Positions 49,499 through 59,332 of a DNA stretch of 64,000 nt are shown here, piece by piece (position 1 is the first letter of the stretch; each line of letters begins with the position of its first letter). A model generated the notes under the pieces. It worked only from the letters and a program-made list of their open reading frames with translations. It made no database searches and was not told the DNA's origin. A program made the position numbers and the translations under genes. The DNA lies in NCBI RefSeq assembly GCF_002813445.1, contig NZ_PHHD01000001.1:6572001-6636000 (forward strand), in the 5' to 3' direction. This DNA is from Pseudomonas tolaasii NCPPB 2192. GTDB taxonomy: Bacteria; Pseudomonadota; Gammaproteobacteria; Pseudomonadales; Pseudomonadaceae.

Positions 49499-50544
49499 TG
49501 AGTCAGAAAAACGATCAGGTATTCAACCTGTCGATTACCGAGATCTGGATGGTGTTGGCCTTTATCCTGCTGTTGCTAACTGGCTGGCAAGTTTGGAAGC
49601 TGACGAACGACAGAGACAGCCTAGAGCAAAAAATCTCTAGCTATCAAGATATTTATGACCGGGAGAAAGAGCTCAAACAAGCAAGAGAAGATCTCAAATC
49701 CAAGCTAGCTCAAATGGGTATAAAGAATCCTGACGAAGTTATCAGCAAGCTCGTAGACGCTTCTAAGGCTCGTGAAGAGTCAGATCGCCTAAAAGTCCTT
49801 GTAACGCAAAAGGATGAGCAGATGGCCTCGCTTGCTGCTATTGATAAGGCCCTTGAAGATGCCGGCAGTAAAGACAAAGGAAAAGATGCGAAACGCCTCA
49901 TCCTTGAAACTCTGATGTCATTTGATCAACTTAAGAAACTGGTTGTAGAACCAGGAAAAGATGTGCAACCCACCGAGGTCGTAAAGCGGGTTGCAGAGCT
50001 TAAGGCAATAGAGAAATCAATTAAGGATGCCACCCACACGGAAGGCGATCTGAGTCCAGATCAAATCCAAAAAATTGCTAAGGATGCCCAAGCTTATGCG
50101 GATGCAGATAAACTTGGTCTAAACCCCTTAGCCCTAAAAAAGATCAATAGCGATCTAAAAGGGCAGGTACAGTTTCTTCAAAACAAACTCAATCGAGGAA
50201 AGGGGGGCGACTTTCCTCCATGCTGGGCTGACAGCGCTGGTAAGCCGGAGATGTTCCTTACGGTCTTCACGAAGGACGATCATCTGACGTTCGAGCCAGC
50301 TTGGCCTCCGCAACGTCTTGCAGACGCACAAGCTCTGCCCGGCTTCGTAAATCTGATGGCTAATACTACTCGTGGATACGATGACTTTTTACGTGCAACC
50401 CAGGCCATAAAGGCATTAGGGGAAAAGAACGAGTGCAGGTATTTTGTCCGTTTGACAGGTCAAATCCAGAGCGCGCCGTTGTCGGACAAACGCCGGATAC
50501 AGATCGAATCAAACTTTTATAAAATAGAAACTAAGCGATGGTAA
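49498..50544 (+). CDS. MotB/ExbD/ZorB-like single-pass protein
   Basis: This 348 aa protein has one N-terminal membrane helix (about residues 15-36, ITEIWMVLAFILLLLTGW). A glutamate (Glu15, in SITEIW) lies at the start of the helix, in the place where MotB/ExbD family proteins hold the ion-carrying aspartate. A coiled coil (about 38-190) and a C-terminal globular domain (about 235-348) follow; the position of the last domain fits a periplasmic anchoring domain, though no OmpA signature is seen. It overlaps the MotA-like gene by one base, as expected for a stator pair. Confidence 0.68.
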   Translation: MSQKNDQVFNLSITEIWMVLAFILLLLTGWQVWKLTNDRDSLEQKISSYQDIYDREKELKQAREDLKSKLAQMGIKNPDEVISKLVDASKAREESDRLKVLVTQKDEQMASLAAIDKALEDAGSKDKGKDAKRLILETLMSFDQLKKLVVEPGKDVQPTEVVKRVAELKAIEKSIKDATHTEGDLSPDQIQKIAKDAQAYADADKLGLNPLALKKINSDLKGQVQFLQNKLNRGKGGDFPPCWADSAGKPEMFLTVFTKDDHLTFEPAWPPQRLADAQALPGFVNLMANTTRGYDDFLRATQAIKALGEKNECRYFVRLTGQIQSAPLSDKRRIQIESNFYKIETKRW

Positions 50545-50609
50545 AAAACCACTCGGTCAAACAGTAGTCCATGCGGTACATATATCAGTATTTTGAGGGG
50601 GAGCACTTG

Positions 50610-53048
50610 ATGGTACGGAAGCAAAAAAGCAGTCCAGGCATGTCGAGCGCGGCGCTCTTGATACTTATACTGGCCGTGACCATCGTAGCTGCCCCATCTC
50701 ATCTGCGGCTCACGGTTGCATTTTTGGCCGGAATCGCTGGCCTCATCTGGCTGATTAAAAAGTCTTTCACCGCGTCACCGACCGACCCTCTTCGCCTGAA
50801 AACGAAGATCCTAGCCGACTTAAAAGGTCAGACCACCTCCTTGTCCAATCACGAGCAAAAATCTGAAATCAGTCTTGGTGTGATCAATGGAGACCGTGCC
50901 CACTCAGATTTTCATACGATCAGGGTGAGCTCGCCTGAGCAGCAGTTCACGATTCCCAAGCCTAAAAAATTTACCCCGAAAGAGCGATGGATTGGAAAAG
51001 AGGAAACCATCAATGTCGGTGGTCAAAATCTTACGGTTGGCATGGTCTATTTTGCTGAGAAAGCAGGTCGCACATTCGACCAAGAGCCCTCGCTGATTGA
51101 CGGGCAACTGCCTGTGCAACCTACGCATGTGGATCTCACAGAAAAGCTCACTGGCTACTGGCCGAGTTACAGCGGCATTTCTCCTGCAGCACGGCGTGGG
51201 TACCTACAGTGGTTGTCCGAGGGACGCTGTGCACCCGGTGCGGATATAGGGTATGTGTTCATATTTTTTTACGGCCTCGAGCGTCGGGTCGTCGTTGATT
51301 CAATTACAGATGAGGACGCGCGCTCGGAACTCCCGACGATTATTGCGGAGATTGAGCGCCTCAAAACCCTCTATTGGGACAACTCGTCGTTTAGAAACTA
51401 CGCGTCGAATCTGCTGAACCACATACAACTCATGGATGTGGAACCGCAGATGTACTTGAACGCACCGCCTCGATTTGAGTCGAGTGGCTTGGAGCTACCG
51501 ATTGCGCTACGACTGGCATTAGGTCAAATGGCGCTGGACAAGCATCCCCTGAACGCGGCGTGGGCAATGGCATGGGTACAGTCAGACCCTAACATCAGTC
51601 GCCGCACTGCCGTGAGCAGATGTGCGGTTCAATTTGAGCAACTGTTCGTGGCGCAATATTCAGCCCGTTATCCAAACGGCCTTTTGCTTACCCAAAATAA
51701 GACTCTGCTCAAAATCGTGTATCGCTCTGCCTCCTCCCGCTTGATCACACCCGACATGGCGTTGGGTGATATACCCGATGTTTCCGCTACGTCGGCAACG
51801 CGTAACAAGCTGCAGGCTATAGTGGATGAGTGCACGATAGTCCTCGACCCATACAGCAGATACCTAGGTCGTAATCCTGAAGGCGCCTCAAATCTGGAAG
51901 GTATTCTGCAACTGCCCGTGGCCCTATGGCCGGCAACGGCAAAGGATGTGATCGCTGAACTGGAACTCCAGGTCGGCGATGAGCAACAGGTCATTACTCT
52001 CGGGGATCTTGCAGGGCGCTTTGGATCTCCAGGAGCTTTGCCTCGTGGAACAATCGTAGCCTTAGCGAGAGCTCTCGAGTCTTTGAATATCGGCTTTGAG
52101 CCAGACGTACTATCCGGTAGCCGTACTCCCAAAGATTCGGACACGATCGTATTGTTCGCGACGGGTGACCATGACGGAAGCTTGCGGACAAGTTCGGACT
52201 ATCACGCTGCTGTGGTAACACTGGATTTGGCAAGCGCGGTTGCGGCCGCAGATGGTGAAAGCTCGAGCGAGGAGATGACCCAGCTAGGGCGGCATATCGA
52301 CTCCTGGAGTCATCTTTGCATATCTCATCGAAAACGGCTCAAAGCCCACCTGCAAATCCAAATTCTGCAGCCGCCTACACTGGCGAGCCTAAAGAAAAAG
52401 TTAAGTCCTCTGAATGCCGATGCAAAACGCACCATAGCTGGGTTCCTAGCTCATCTCGCTCAAGCTGATGGAAACGTTTCGCCGCAGGAAGTCCGGCTGC
52501 TGGAACGCGTGTATAAGACACTTGAGCTAGATCCGCAGTTGCTATACGCAGATTTACACGGTGCGGCCATCAACCCTTCTAGAAAATCTTCCACTGCGTC
52601 CGCACCTGGTGCTGAGCCTAGTGCCAACGAGGCAGGTGGCACGTTGAGCAGTAATGACGCCTCCCAAGGCTTCAATTTGGACATGAACAAAATTGCGCAG
52701 CTCCAACGCGAGACGGCAGTGGTTTCAGCGTTGCTGGCAGATGTATTCAGTGATGAATCTCCAGAACCTTCTATCGTGGAAGACGAGATCCGGGATCAGC
52801 CAACTGACCATGCGGCGACAGTACATGGGCTCGACCCTGACCACTCAGCGTTTTTACGAATGATCGTGTCACGCCGCGAATGGAGCCGCCAGGAGCTGGA
52901 AGATGTAGCCACCGATATGGAGCTCATGCTGGATGGCGCTCTTGAGCAAATCAACGACATGGCATTTGAACGGTTCGACATGCCAGTCTCTGAGGGGGAT
53001 GACCCCATCGAGATCAACCCAGATATCTTGGAAGAATTAGCCTTATGA
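50610..53048 (+). CDS. TerB-domain protein, Shango SngA-like
   Basis: This is an 812 aa protein. Two N-terminal membrane helices (about 11-29 and 34-52) are followed by a TerB_N-type domain (about 120-330; WPSYSGISPAARRGYLQWL is typical), a central TerB-like helical domain (about 535-625; LAQADGNVSPQEVRLLERVY) and a C-terminal TerB_C-type domain (about 690-812). ATG 50610 is chosen because GAGGGGGAG precedes it; an earlier in-frame ATG has no such site. TerB-domain proteins act as scaffold in stress and defence systems; with the next two genes this matches SngA of Shango. The two membrane helices fit the membrane character of the upstream genes. Confidence 0.78.
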   Translation: MVRKQKSSPGMSSAALLILILAVTIVAAPSHLRLTVAFLAGIAGLIWLIKKSFTASPTDPLRLKTKILADLKGQTTSLSNHEQKSEISLGVINGDRAHSDFHTIRVSSPEQQFTIPKPKKFTPKERWIGKEETINVGGQNLTVGMVYFAEKAGRTFDQEPSLIDGQLPVQPTHVDLTEKLTGYWPSYSGISPAARRGYLQWLSEGRCAPGADIGYVFIFFYGLERRVVVDSITDEDARSELPTIIAEIERLKTLYWDNSSFRNYASNLLNHIQLMDVEPQMYLNAPPRFESSGLELPIALRLALGQMALDKHPLNAAWAMAWVQSDPNISRRTAVSRCAVQFEQLFVAQYSARYPNGLLLTQNKTLLKIVYRSASSRLITPDMALGDIPDVSATSATRNKLQAIVDECTIVLDPYSRYLGRNPEGASNLEGILQLPVALWPATAKDVIAELELQVGDEQQVITLGDLAGRFGSPGALPRGTIVALARALESLNIGFEPDVLSGSRTPKDSDTIVLFATGDHDGSLRTSSDYHAAVVTLDLASAVAAADGESSSEEMTQLGRHIDSWSHLCISHRKRLKAHLQIQILQPPTLASLKKKLSPLNADAKRTIAGFLAHLAQADGNVSPQEVRLLERVYKTLELDPQLLYADLHGAAINPSRKSSTASAPGAEPSANEAGGTLSSNDASQGFNLDMNKIAQLQRETAVVSALLADVFSDESPEPSIVEDEIRDQPTDHAATVHGLDPDHSAFLRMIVSRREWSRQELEDVATDMELMLDGALEQINDMAFERFDMPVSEGDDPIEINPDILEELAL

Positions 53049-54340
53049 GCACGATACGCCCCAAAGATCGCGACGCGGTCATCCAGTCATTGCGAGCCGG
53101 TGTAGTCCCTCGTGCGGGCCAACATCTCATTCAGGTCGGTCGAGCGGGTGAACTCGACGCCCTTCTGAAAGATATCGATCGACTCGCGGACGGCGGTTCC
53201 GCCTTCAGGGTCGTTGTAGGTGAATATGGTGCGGGGAAAACCTTCTTCCTCAATCTTGTCAGAGGCATTGCGATGGAGCGAAAGCTGGTCACAATGCACG
53301 CTGATTTGAACCCAGATCGCCGCCTTCATGCGTCGGGAGGGCAAGCACGCTCCCTGTATGCAGAGCTTGCTAAAAACATGTCCACCCGGACGAAGCCGGA
53401 TGGCGGCGCGCTGCAAGGTATTGTTGAGAAATTCATTTCCCAAGCCAAATCAGAAGCCAAAACTCGAGGTGTCGAGAGCGAAGTCGTTATTCGAGAATTC
53501 TTGGCCGATCTCACTGAGATGGTGAACGGCTACGATTTCGCTGACGTAATTGCCAAATACTGCCAAGGGTTTGAACAAGGCAACGAGCAGTTGAAGGCAG
53601 ATGCTATTCGATGGCTGCGAGGCGAGTTCACTACAAAGACAGATGCTCGTGCGGCGCTTGGTGTCCGAACCATCATTGATGACGCATCAATCTACGATCA
53701 GTTGAAGTTACTGTCGCGGTTTGTGCGACTCGCAGGGTTTGGCGGTCTGATGATTTGCTTGGACGAGTTGGTGAACCTGTACAAGCTTGCGAATACCCAG
53801 GCGCGCAACGCCAACTACGAGCAAATCTTGCGGATTCTTAATGACTCCTTGCAAGGTTCGACTGAGGGCCTTGGTTTTGTCCTTGGCGGTACACCAGAGT
53901 TTTTGATGGATACGCGTCGCGGCCTTTACAGCTACCCTGCCTTACAATCTCGGCTTGCTGAAAACACATTTGCGAAATCTGGGTTGATCGACCTGTCGGG
54001 GCCAGTAATCCGCCTGAGCAGCCTGACTCCGGAAGATTTCTACGTACTGCTTCAAAAGCTACGTAACGTCTATGCCTACGGAGATCCAGACAGGTATCTG
54101 ATGCCGGATGAGGCAATCCCTGCATTTATGGCGCACTGTAACCAACGATTGGGGGAGGCCTATTTCCGGACTCCACGCACTACGATTACCGCCTTTATCA
54201 ATCTGCTCGCTGTACTGGAGCAGAATCCCGGAGCGGACTGGCGTGCATTGGTAGGCGCCGTTCAGATTGCCCAAGACGATGGTGGTAAGCAGGATCTAAG
54301 CATTGAGGCGGACGATGAGCTCACAAGTTTCAAACTCTGA
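53045..54340 (+). CDS. BrxC/BrxD-type ATPase, Shango SngB-like
   Basis: This 431 aa P-loop ATPase has Walker A VVGEYGAGKTFFL (about residues 57-69), Walker B LMICLDELVNLYKL, and the sensor region VLGGTPEFLMDTRRGLYSY seen in BREX ATP-binding proteins (formerly DUF2791). It starts in an ATGA overlap with the TerB gene. In Shango the second gene encodes such an ATPase and the third a helicase, as here. It probably loads or regulates the helicase on target DNA. Confidence 0.83.
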   Translation: MSTIRPKDRDAVIQSLRAGVVPRAGQHLIQVGRAGELDALLKDIDRLADGGSAFRVVVGEYGAGKTFFLNLVRGIAMERKLVTMHADLNPDRRLHASGGQARSLYAELAKNMSTRTKPDGGALQGIVEKFISQAKSEAKTRGVESEVVIREFLADLTEMVNGYDFADVIAKYCQGFEQGNEQLKADAIRWLRGEFTTKTDARAALGVRTIIDDASIYDQLKLLSRFVRLAGFGGLMICLDELVNLYKLANTQARNANYEQILRILNDSLQGSTEGLGFVLGGTPEFLMDTRRGLYSYPALQSRLAENTFAKSGLIDLSGPVIRLSSLTPEDFYVLLQKLRNVYAYGDPDRYLMPDEAIPAFMAHCNQRLGEAYFRTPRTTITAFINLLAVLEQNPGADWRALVGAVQIAQDDGGKQDLSIEADDELTSFKL

Positions 54341-56597
54341 ATCCTCGTCTTTCGAGCGCCTGCATCCCGCAGTTCAACAATGGGTCTGGGCTCAAGGATG
54401 GACAGCATTGCGGGACGCCCAGGAACGGGCAATTTCCGAGTTGGTCGATGCTGATCGGGATGTAATCATCGCCGCCTCAACAGCTGCGGGTAAAACTGAG
54501 GCCGCGTTCCTGCCCATCCTCACAAATCTTATGAATCACCCCGACCCTGCTGGAGCTGTACTCTATATCAGCCCGCTGAAGGCACTCATCAACGATCAAT
54601 GGGACAGACTGAGTCGATTGTGTGAGCAATTGGATCTCCCTGTTGTGGCATGGCACGGCGATGTGTCAGCAAGCAAAAAACACAAGTTTCTCAAGTCTCC
54701 CAAAGGCGTCTTGCTGATCACGCCGGAGTCATTAGAGGCGCTGTTTGTCAACAGAGGCTCCAGCCTAGTAGGACTGTTCCAGAACCTGCGATACATGGTG
54801 GTCGACGAGCTGCATGCTTTCATTGGCAGCGAGCGTGGCAAGCAGCTCCAGTCATTGATGCAGCGTGTAGAGCTTGTAGCGGGGAGAACCCTGCCTAGGG
54901 TCGGTTTGTCCGCCACGCTGGGAGACATGTCGCTAGCGAGTGAGTTTCTCAGGCCTGGGCACCCTCAACGAGTTCAGGTGGTTGAATCGAAATCATCTGG
55001 TCAGAATCTTCAGGTGCAAGTGCGCGGGTACATGATGCCGCCCATGCAAAAGCTCCGACAGGTAGAACTACCAGCCGCCGACAGCGACCAAGACGTCGAT
55101 GGAGACGAAGACGAATCTGGCTCCAGGCATGCCATCGCGGCGCACATGTACAAAGTGCTGCGCGGCAGCAACAACCTGATATTCCCGAACAGCCGCCAAG
55201 AAGTGGAGTGGTACGCAGATCGGTTGCGGCGGCTGTGTGAGATCGGCGGTATGCCCAATGAGTTTCTGCCTCATCACGGCAGCCTTTCGAAAGATCTTCG
55301 AGAAGACACGGAGCGCGCGCTCAAAGCAGGTACGCCGCCAGCATCAGCTGTATGCACCACTACCTTGGAGCTGGGGATAGATATCGGCAACATCAAGACA
55401 GTCGTCCAGATAGGCTCTCCGCCATCAGTGGCCAGCCTGCGTCAACGTTTAGGTCGGTCAGGTCGCCGGAACGATGAGCCCGCTACGCTTAGAGCGTACT
55501 GTCAGGAACGAGAGCTTACAGATCAATCGTTGTTATCAGACCTACTTCGCCAGAACCTCGTCCAAACCATCGCGATGATCAGGCTGCTTGTTGGTAACTG
55601 GTTCGAGCCACCAAGAGCTGAGGGTTTACACGCTTCCACACTGGTACAGCAAATCTTGTCAGTGATCGCCCAGCGAGGCGGCGCAAGCGCTGCTCAGCTA
55701 TGGGGTGGTCTCGTTGAAAGCGGGACATTCAAAAGCATTTCCAAGCCCGACTTCTTTGCTCTACTGAAGGGACTCGGCGAGAAGAAACTGATCATGCAGG
55801 ACAGCTCAGGTCACCTGCTACCAGGAGAAGTCGGCGAACGACTGATAAACCATTACGAGTTCTATAGCGCCTTCACTAGCGATGAAGAATTCAGGCTTAT
55901 CCGCGAGGGCAAGCCGCTTGGGTCAATACCTGTCAGTCGGCCTCTGATGAAGGGTCAGCGAATCATCTTTGGTGGCCGGCGTTGGCGGGTACTGGATGTA
56001 GATATTGAAAAAAAGGTGATCGTCGTAACAGCCGCTCGGGGCGGTCAGCCACCCCAATTCGACGGGCTCGGTGCGATGGTGCACGATCATGTCCGCGAGG
56101 AAATGAGGGCTGTGCTGACCGAGGATACCCCCTGTCCCTTCATTGATAGCAAGGCGCAGGAACTACTCACCGAAGCCCGTAAATCTTTCAGATCTCTCGG
56201 GCTGGCAGATGAATTTACCTACGGGTCTGACTCGAAAACTCATTTGCTGACTTGGCGTGGCGACCAAACCAACGACGCTCTGGTGCTCATGTTCAACCAT
56301 GTAGGACTGTCTTGCGAGAGCTCGGGCCTTGCGTTATCGCTCGGAGGCTCACAAAAAAGTGTCGCTGATGCCCTCGCAAGGATAGCGGAACTGAATCCCG
56401 ACGACATTGAGGCATTACTGGATGGAGTCGAGAATCTCATAAAGGAGAAGTGGGACTGGGCTCTCCCCCGCTCCCTGCTCATGAAATCCTATGCGTCATC
56501 TCAGTTGAATTTCAAAGGTGCGGTAGAGTTTGCAAGGTTGTTTACTACTCGATGGCTGCACGGTGGAAACGCTTTCGAAAGCACTACCGTCCATTAG
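54315..56597 (+). CDS. Lhr-like DEAH-type helicase, Shango SngC-like
   Basis: This is a 760 aa superfamily 2 helicase. It has motif I ASTAAGKTEAAF (about residues 53-64), motif II VVDELHAF (DELH), motif III GLSATLG, and the C-terminal RecA motifs TTLELGIDIG and RQRLGRSGRR. The region after residue 430 matches the winged-helix and Lhr-core extension. The start ATG 54315 lies 26 bp inside the SngB gene; a TTG four codons earlier is possible. As last gene of the seven it completes the Shango-type trio. It presumably unwinds DNA with the SngB ATPase. Confidence 0.85.
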   Translation: MSSQVSNSESSSFERLHPAVQQWVWAQGWTALRDAQERAISELVDADRDVIIAASTAAGKTEAAFLPILTNLMNHPDPAGAVLYISPLKALINDQWDRLSRLCEQLDLPVVAWHGDVSASKKHKFLKSPKGVLLITPESLEALFVNRGSSLVGLFQNLRYMVVDELHAFIGSERGKQLQSLMQRVELVAGRTLPRVGLSATLGDMSLASEFLRPGHPQRVQVVESKSSGQNLQVQVRGYMMPPMQKLRQVELPAADSDQDVDGDEDESGSRHAIAAHMYKVLRGSNNLIFPNSRQEVEWYADRLRRLCEIGGMPNEFLPHHGSLSKDLREDTERALKAGTPPASAVCTTTLELGIDIGNIKTVVQIGSPPSVASLRQRLGRSGRRNDEPATLRAYCQERELTDQSLLSDLLRQNLVQTIAMIRLLVGNWFEPPRAEGLHASTLVQQILSVIAQRGGASAAQLWGGLVESGTFKSISKPDFFALLKGLGEKKLIMQDSSGHLLPGEVGERLINHYEFYSAFTSDEEFRLIREGKPLGSIPVSRPLMKGQRIIFGGRRWRVLDVDIEKKVIVVTAARGGQPPQFDGLGAMVHDHVREEMRAVLTEDTPCPFIDSKAQELLTEARKSFRSLGLADEFTYGSDSKTHLLTWRGDQTNDALVLMFNHVGLSCESSGLALSLGGSQKSVADALARIAELNPDDIEALLDGVENLIKEKWDWALPRSLLMKSYASSQLNFKGAVEFARLFTTRWLHGGNAFESTTVH

Positions 56598-56948
56598 CAC
56601 TGAGTTCACGTAGCCGAGGTCGTATCCGCGCTTCAATCCATATTCGTGGTGTGACGGGAGCCATGACTTTAGGGCCAGAGTGTTGAGGCTCGAGAAGAAT
56701 GGCGGCGGTAGAAATTTCGTCGTTGGAGAAATAGGCTTCGTGAGCGCATCCGTAAGCAACGAGCTGTAGCACCGACTCCCTTATTGACCTACTGGCGAGC
56801 CCTCAGTAGCATGCTGACCAAGCGAGTACCTGAATCGCGCGGTCGGCACGCAAAGACTTTGTCACAGGCGAAACACCCTCTCTTTTTTCACGCATTCGAC
56901 AGTCGTCATTGCGGGCAGCCGACACCGCCATCGACCGGAGTTTGCGCA
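56598..56948. other. Intergenic region after the seven-gene operon
   Basis: No terminator with a clear T run and no gene was seen. An in-frame extension of the next gene starts at 56784 but lacks a ribosome site. Confidence 0.4.
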
Positions 56949-57452
56949 ATGATAGTTCCTATTTTCCCATCTGATCTCGAACGTAACTCAGGCATGAAGA
57001 GGGTGGCTCGCTTCCTCCTCAGAACATGGCCAGGCGTGGAACCGATCCCCCATACTCAGTCCCTGGCTATTCTCGCCAGAGGCCTTGGCTATCAAGGTTA
57101 CTACCACGTCGCAAAGCTAGCCCCTTCTTGGGCTGAAGCACGTCCTGACATCGATATCCACTCGATCGAATGGAACCTATCTCGCGTACTGAGCGAAGAG
57201 TTTCAAGCGCCTGGAAACCCTGGCGTCACCATCAACCTAGGCAATCTCCTTGCCTACATCCAAACAATTCCTCTGCATCACCTGACGGTCTTCAAGCGCT
57301 TTCCCGAACTGTTGGAGGGGAGGCATTCCTTCCCGCTTCTGCCATACGACAAACAGTCTCCGTTCGGGAGGTTTCAACATAGCCCAGTTGTTCCCCATGA
57401 GGCCGACTGGCGGATTTCCGACGACGATGACAGTGAGCGGTTCAAACCATGA
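56949..57452 (+). CDS. Protein of unknown function (167 aa)
   Basis: This soluble protein starts MIVPIFPSDLERNSGMKRVA. The N-terminal half is helical and basic, with SLAILARGLGYQGYYHVAKL in a helix-turn-helix-like pattern that recalls small regulatory or glyoxalase-associated domains of plasmid proteins. The C-terminus is acidic (SDDDDSERF). GGAG precedes ATG by 9 bases. It lies alone between the Shango-type operon (350 bp upstream) and the helicase gene transcribed towards it. No family is recognised. Confidence 0.55.
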   Translation: MIVPIFPSDLERNSGMKRVARFLLRTWPGVEPIPHTQSLAILARGLGYQGYYHVAKLAPSWAEARPDIDIHSIEWNLSRVLSEEFQAPGNPGVTINLGNLLAYIQTIPLHHLTVFKRFPELLEGRHSFPLLPYDKQSPFGRFQHSPVVPHEADWRISDDDDSERFKP

Positions 57453-57658
57453 TGCCGGATGCTAACCAAGTGCTTGCCTGGACAAACCATCCAGAATCCC
57501 CAGAATCTGAACGTCATTGAGAGCAAATTTGGGCACAAATTCCATGCCTACCGGTAGGCTATCGTGGGGACACATCAGTGCCCCCTTACTCTGACCGAAC
57601 TGCTGGCTGATGAAGGTTTAAGGTTGCTTGGCGTTTTAGTGGCGTAGACCACAATTTT

Positions 57659-59332
57659 TCAGTTGCAGTTAAAATGAGTTTTCCAAAGGTTCACATACCC
57701 CAAGAATTCTGCCTGAGCTGTCCGGGATAATTTCCAATAGTTAACCTGCCCTAGGTTTTCTCTACGACGAGCCGTTGTCACAACGAGCCTTCTTTCCGCA
57801 CGCGATACGCCAACGAAAAACGTGCATTGAACCTCGTGATGATCCTTGCCGAAGTAGGCTTGGTCTTCGACGCCCAACAAAACTACCGTATCAAATTCCA
57901 ACCCTTTGCTCTTATGCACGGTTAGAATCCGGATCGACTGATCATCAGACAGCTGGGCCAAAGCTTTTAAAAGATCAGGCTCTCTTACGAGAGCTTCGTC
58001 AATGTATTTTTTGACCTCCTCGATAAGCTCTCGAAGGTGTTCCCTGGATTCGTAATCATAGGACAGCCCGGCCAACAGGGTCGGCCCAACCATCGCGAGG
58101 AACTCCTCCAAAAGCGTCCATCGTTGGGTGAACGTTTTGGTCGCCAAATCGGCTGCAGCAGACTTACGTGCTTCTTTGATGTAGCGGCTCCAATTCGTCT
58201 TCAGCTTCCCCTCTGCATCGTCCTCTACCGGAATGATGCGACGGGTGAGACGAGTCCAAGCTTTAGGTTCTCTAAGCCCATAGATGCACAATAGGTAATC
58301 CACGATGACCTGGGCGATGGGCTCAGTCGAAATGTCTTGCGCCTTGTTTTCGTTTCGATAGCTAATTCCCCAATCGTCTAGCTCAGCCGTAAGTCGCACA
58401 CAGTAAGCCTCCGGCTGGATGCGTGTGAGTATGGCTATCTTGGCAGGAGCAACGCCTTCTACATTGATCCAGTGAGCGATGCGCTCCGCTAGATCACTGG
58501 CCTCGCCCTCACAATCGGCATAGGACAACACATGTACCTCTCCACCCTCGCCGGCGAGTAAATGAGCAGGCATTTCTGAGTCTGGATCCAGAACTTTGAT
58601 GATCTCGTTCTGGAGCTTTAGCAGGTGCGGCAGCGAACGGAAGTTTCGATAGATGTTGAGATGCAAGGCTTCAAAATCATCGACGAAGTCAGCAAAAACC
58701 TCATCCAGGGCCCCGGCCCACCCCATAATTTTTTGCTTCACGTCTCCTACCGCAGTTAGGCGACGACCTGAACCTTTAAACAGCCTCGTAACCAGCTCAT
58801 ATTGCTCATCTGTACAGTCTTGGAATTCGTCCAAAAAGACATCACTGTAGGTCTGGCGTACTGCGTTAATAGCCGCCGGATAGGCATCCAAAATCTTGAT
58901 GGCAAGCGGGATGAGTTCCTTGAACTCGGTCTGCATGGGGTGAGCCTTACCCTTAGCGACAACCTTGAAACCGGAGTTCAATGCATCAGCGCCGGCTAAT
59001 ACTGGCCTAAAACGCTCGACAATCCTTTTCGCCAACCCATGGAATGTGTAGCTGTCGAACCGACCTGCATATGCCGCACCGCATCGACGCCAGACGCGCT
59101 CCTTCAGGTTGTTACTGGCGTCGACTTTGAAGGCGATGGCCAGGATGCGTTTTGGATAACGACACACGCCTGTGGTGAGTAGGAAGTCGGCACGCTGAGC
59201 GAGCAACTCTGACTTCCCGGAGCCAGGGCCAGCAGTCAGGGCTATGCAGCGCTGTTGCTCCTTCGCTGCAATCTCTGCATTGGGCTCAAGCACGATTCCA
59301 TCAGATGGTTTCCAAGCTTCGACCTTGATCAC
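57659..59332 (-). CDS. UvrD/Rep-type helicase, Gabija GajB-like
   Basis: This is a 557 aa superfamily 1 helicase. It has Walker A LTAGPGSGKSELL (about residues 32-44), motif II VFLDEFQDCTDEQY, AVGDVKQKIMGWAGA, IYRNFRSLPHLL, ILTVHKSKGLEFDTVVLLG and a degenerate VGVSRAERRL. The ATG overlaps the stop of the OLD nuclease gene by 4 bp. In Gabija, GajA (OLD/Toprim nuclease) is followed by GajB (UvrD-like helicase of about 500 aa); gene order, overlap and sizes fit. It probably processes DNA ends and senses nucleotides as part of the complex. Confidence 0.78.
   Translation of the reverse strand: MIKVEAWKPSDGIVLEPNAEIAAKEQQRCIALTAGPGSGKSELLAQRADFLLTTGVCRYPKRILAIAFKVDASNNLKERVWRRCGAAYAGRFDSYTFHGLAKRIVERFRPVLAGADALNSGFKVVAKGKAHPMQTEFKELIPLAIKILDAYPAAINAVRQTYSDVFLDEFQDCTDEQYELVTRLFKGSGRRLTAVGDVKQKIMGWAGALDEVFADFVDDFEALHLNIYRNFRSLPHLLKLQNEIIKVLDPDSEMPAHLLAGEGGEVHVLSYADCEGEASDLAERIAHWINVEGVAPAKIAILTRIQPEAYCVRLTAELDDWGISYRNENKAQDISTEPIAQVIVDYLLCIYGLREPKAWTRLTRRIIPVEDDAEGKLKTNWSRYIKEARKSAAADLATKTFTQRWTLLEEFLAMVGPTLLAGLSYDYESREHLRELIEEVKKYIDEALVREPDLLKALAQLSDDQSIRILTVHKSKGLEFDTVVLLGVEDQAYFGKDHHEVQCTFFVGVSRAERRLVVTTARRRENLGQVNYWKLSRTAQAEFLGYVNLWKTHFNCN

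Noticed and set aside
47966..54340. Calling the seven-gene operon Zorya
   Set aside because: ZorC/ZorD/ZorE counterparts are not visible. The effector part is TerB, BrxC/D-type ATPase and Lhr-like helicase, which fits Shango; only the stator pair recalls Zorya.
53045..54340. Calling the ATPase gene part of a BREX system
   Set aside because: No PglX methyltransferase, PglZ phosphatase or BrxL/Lon gene is present; the BrxC/D-type ATPase here sits in the Shango gene order.
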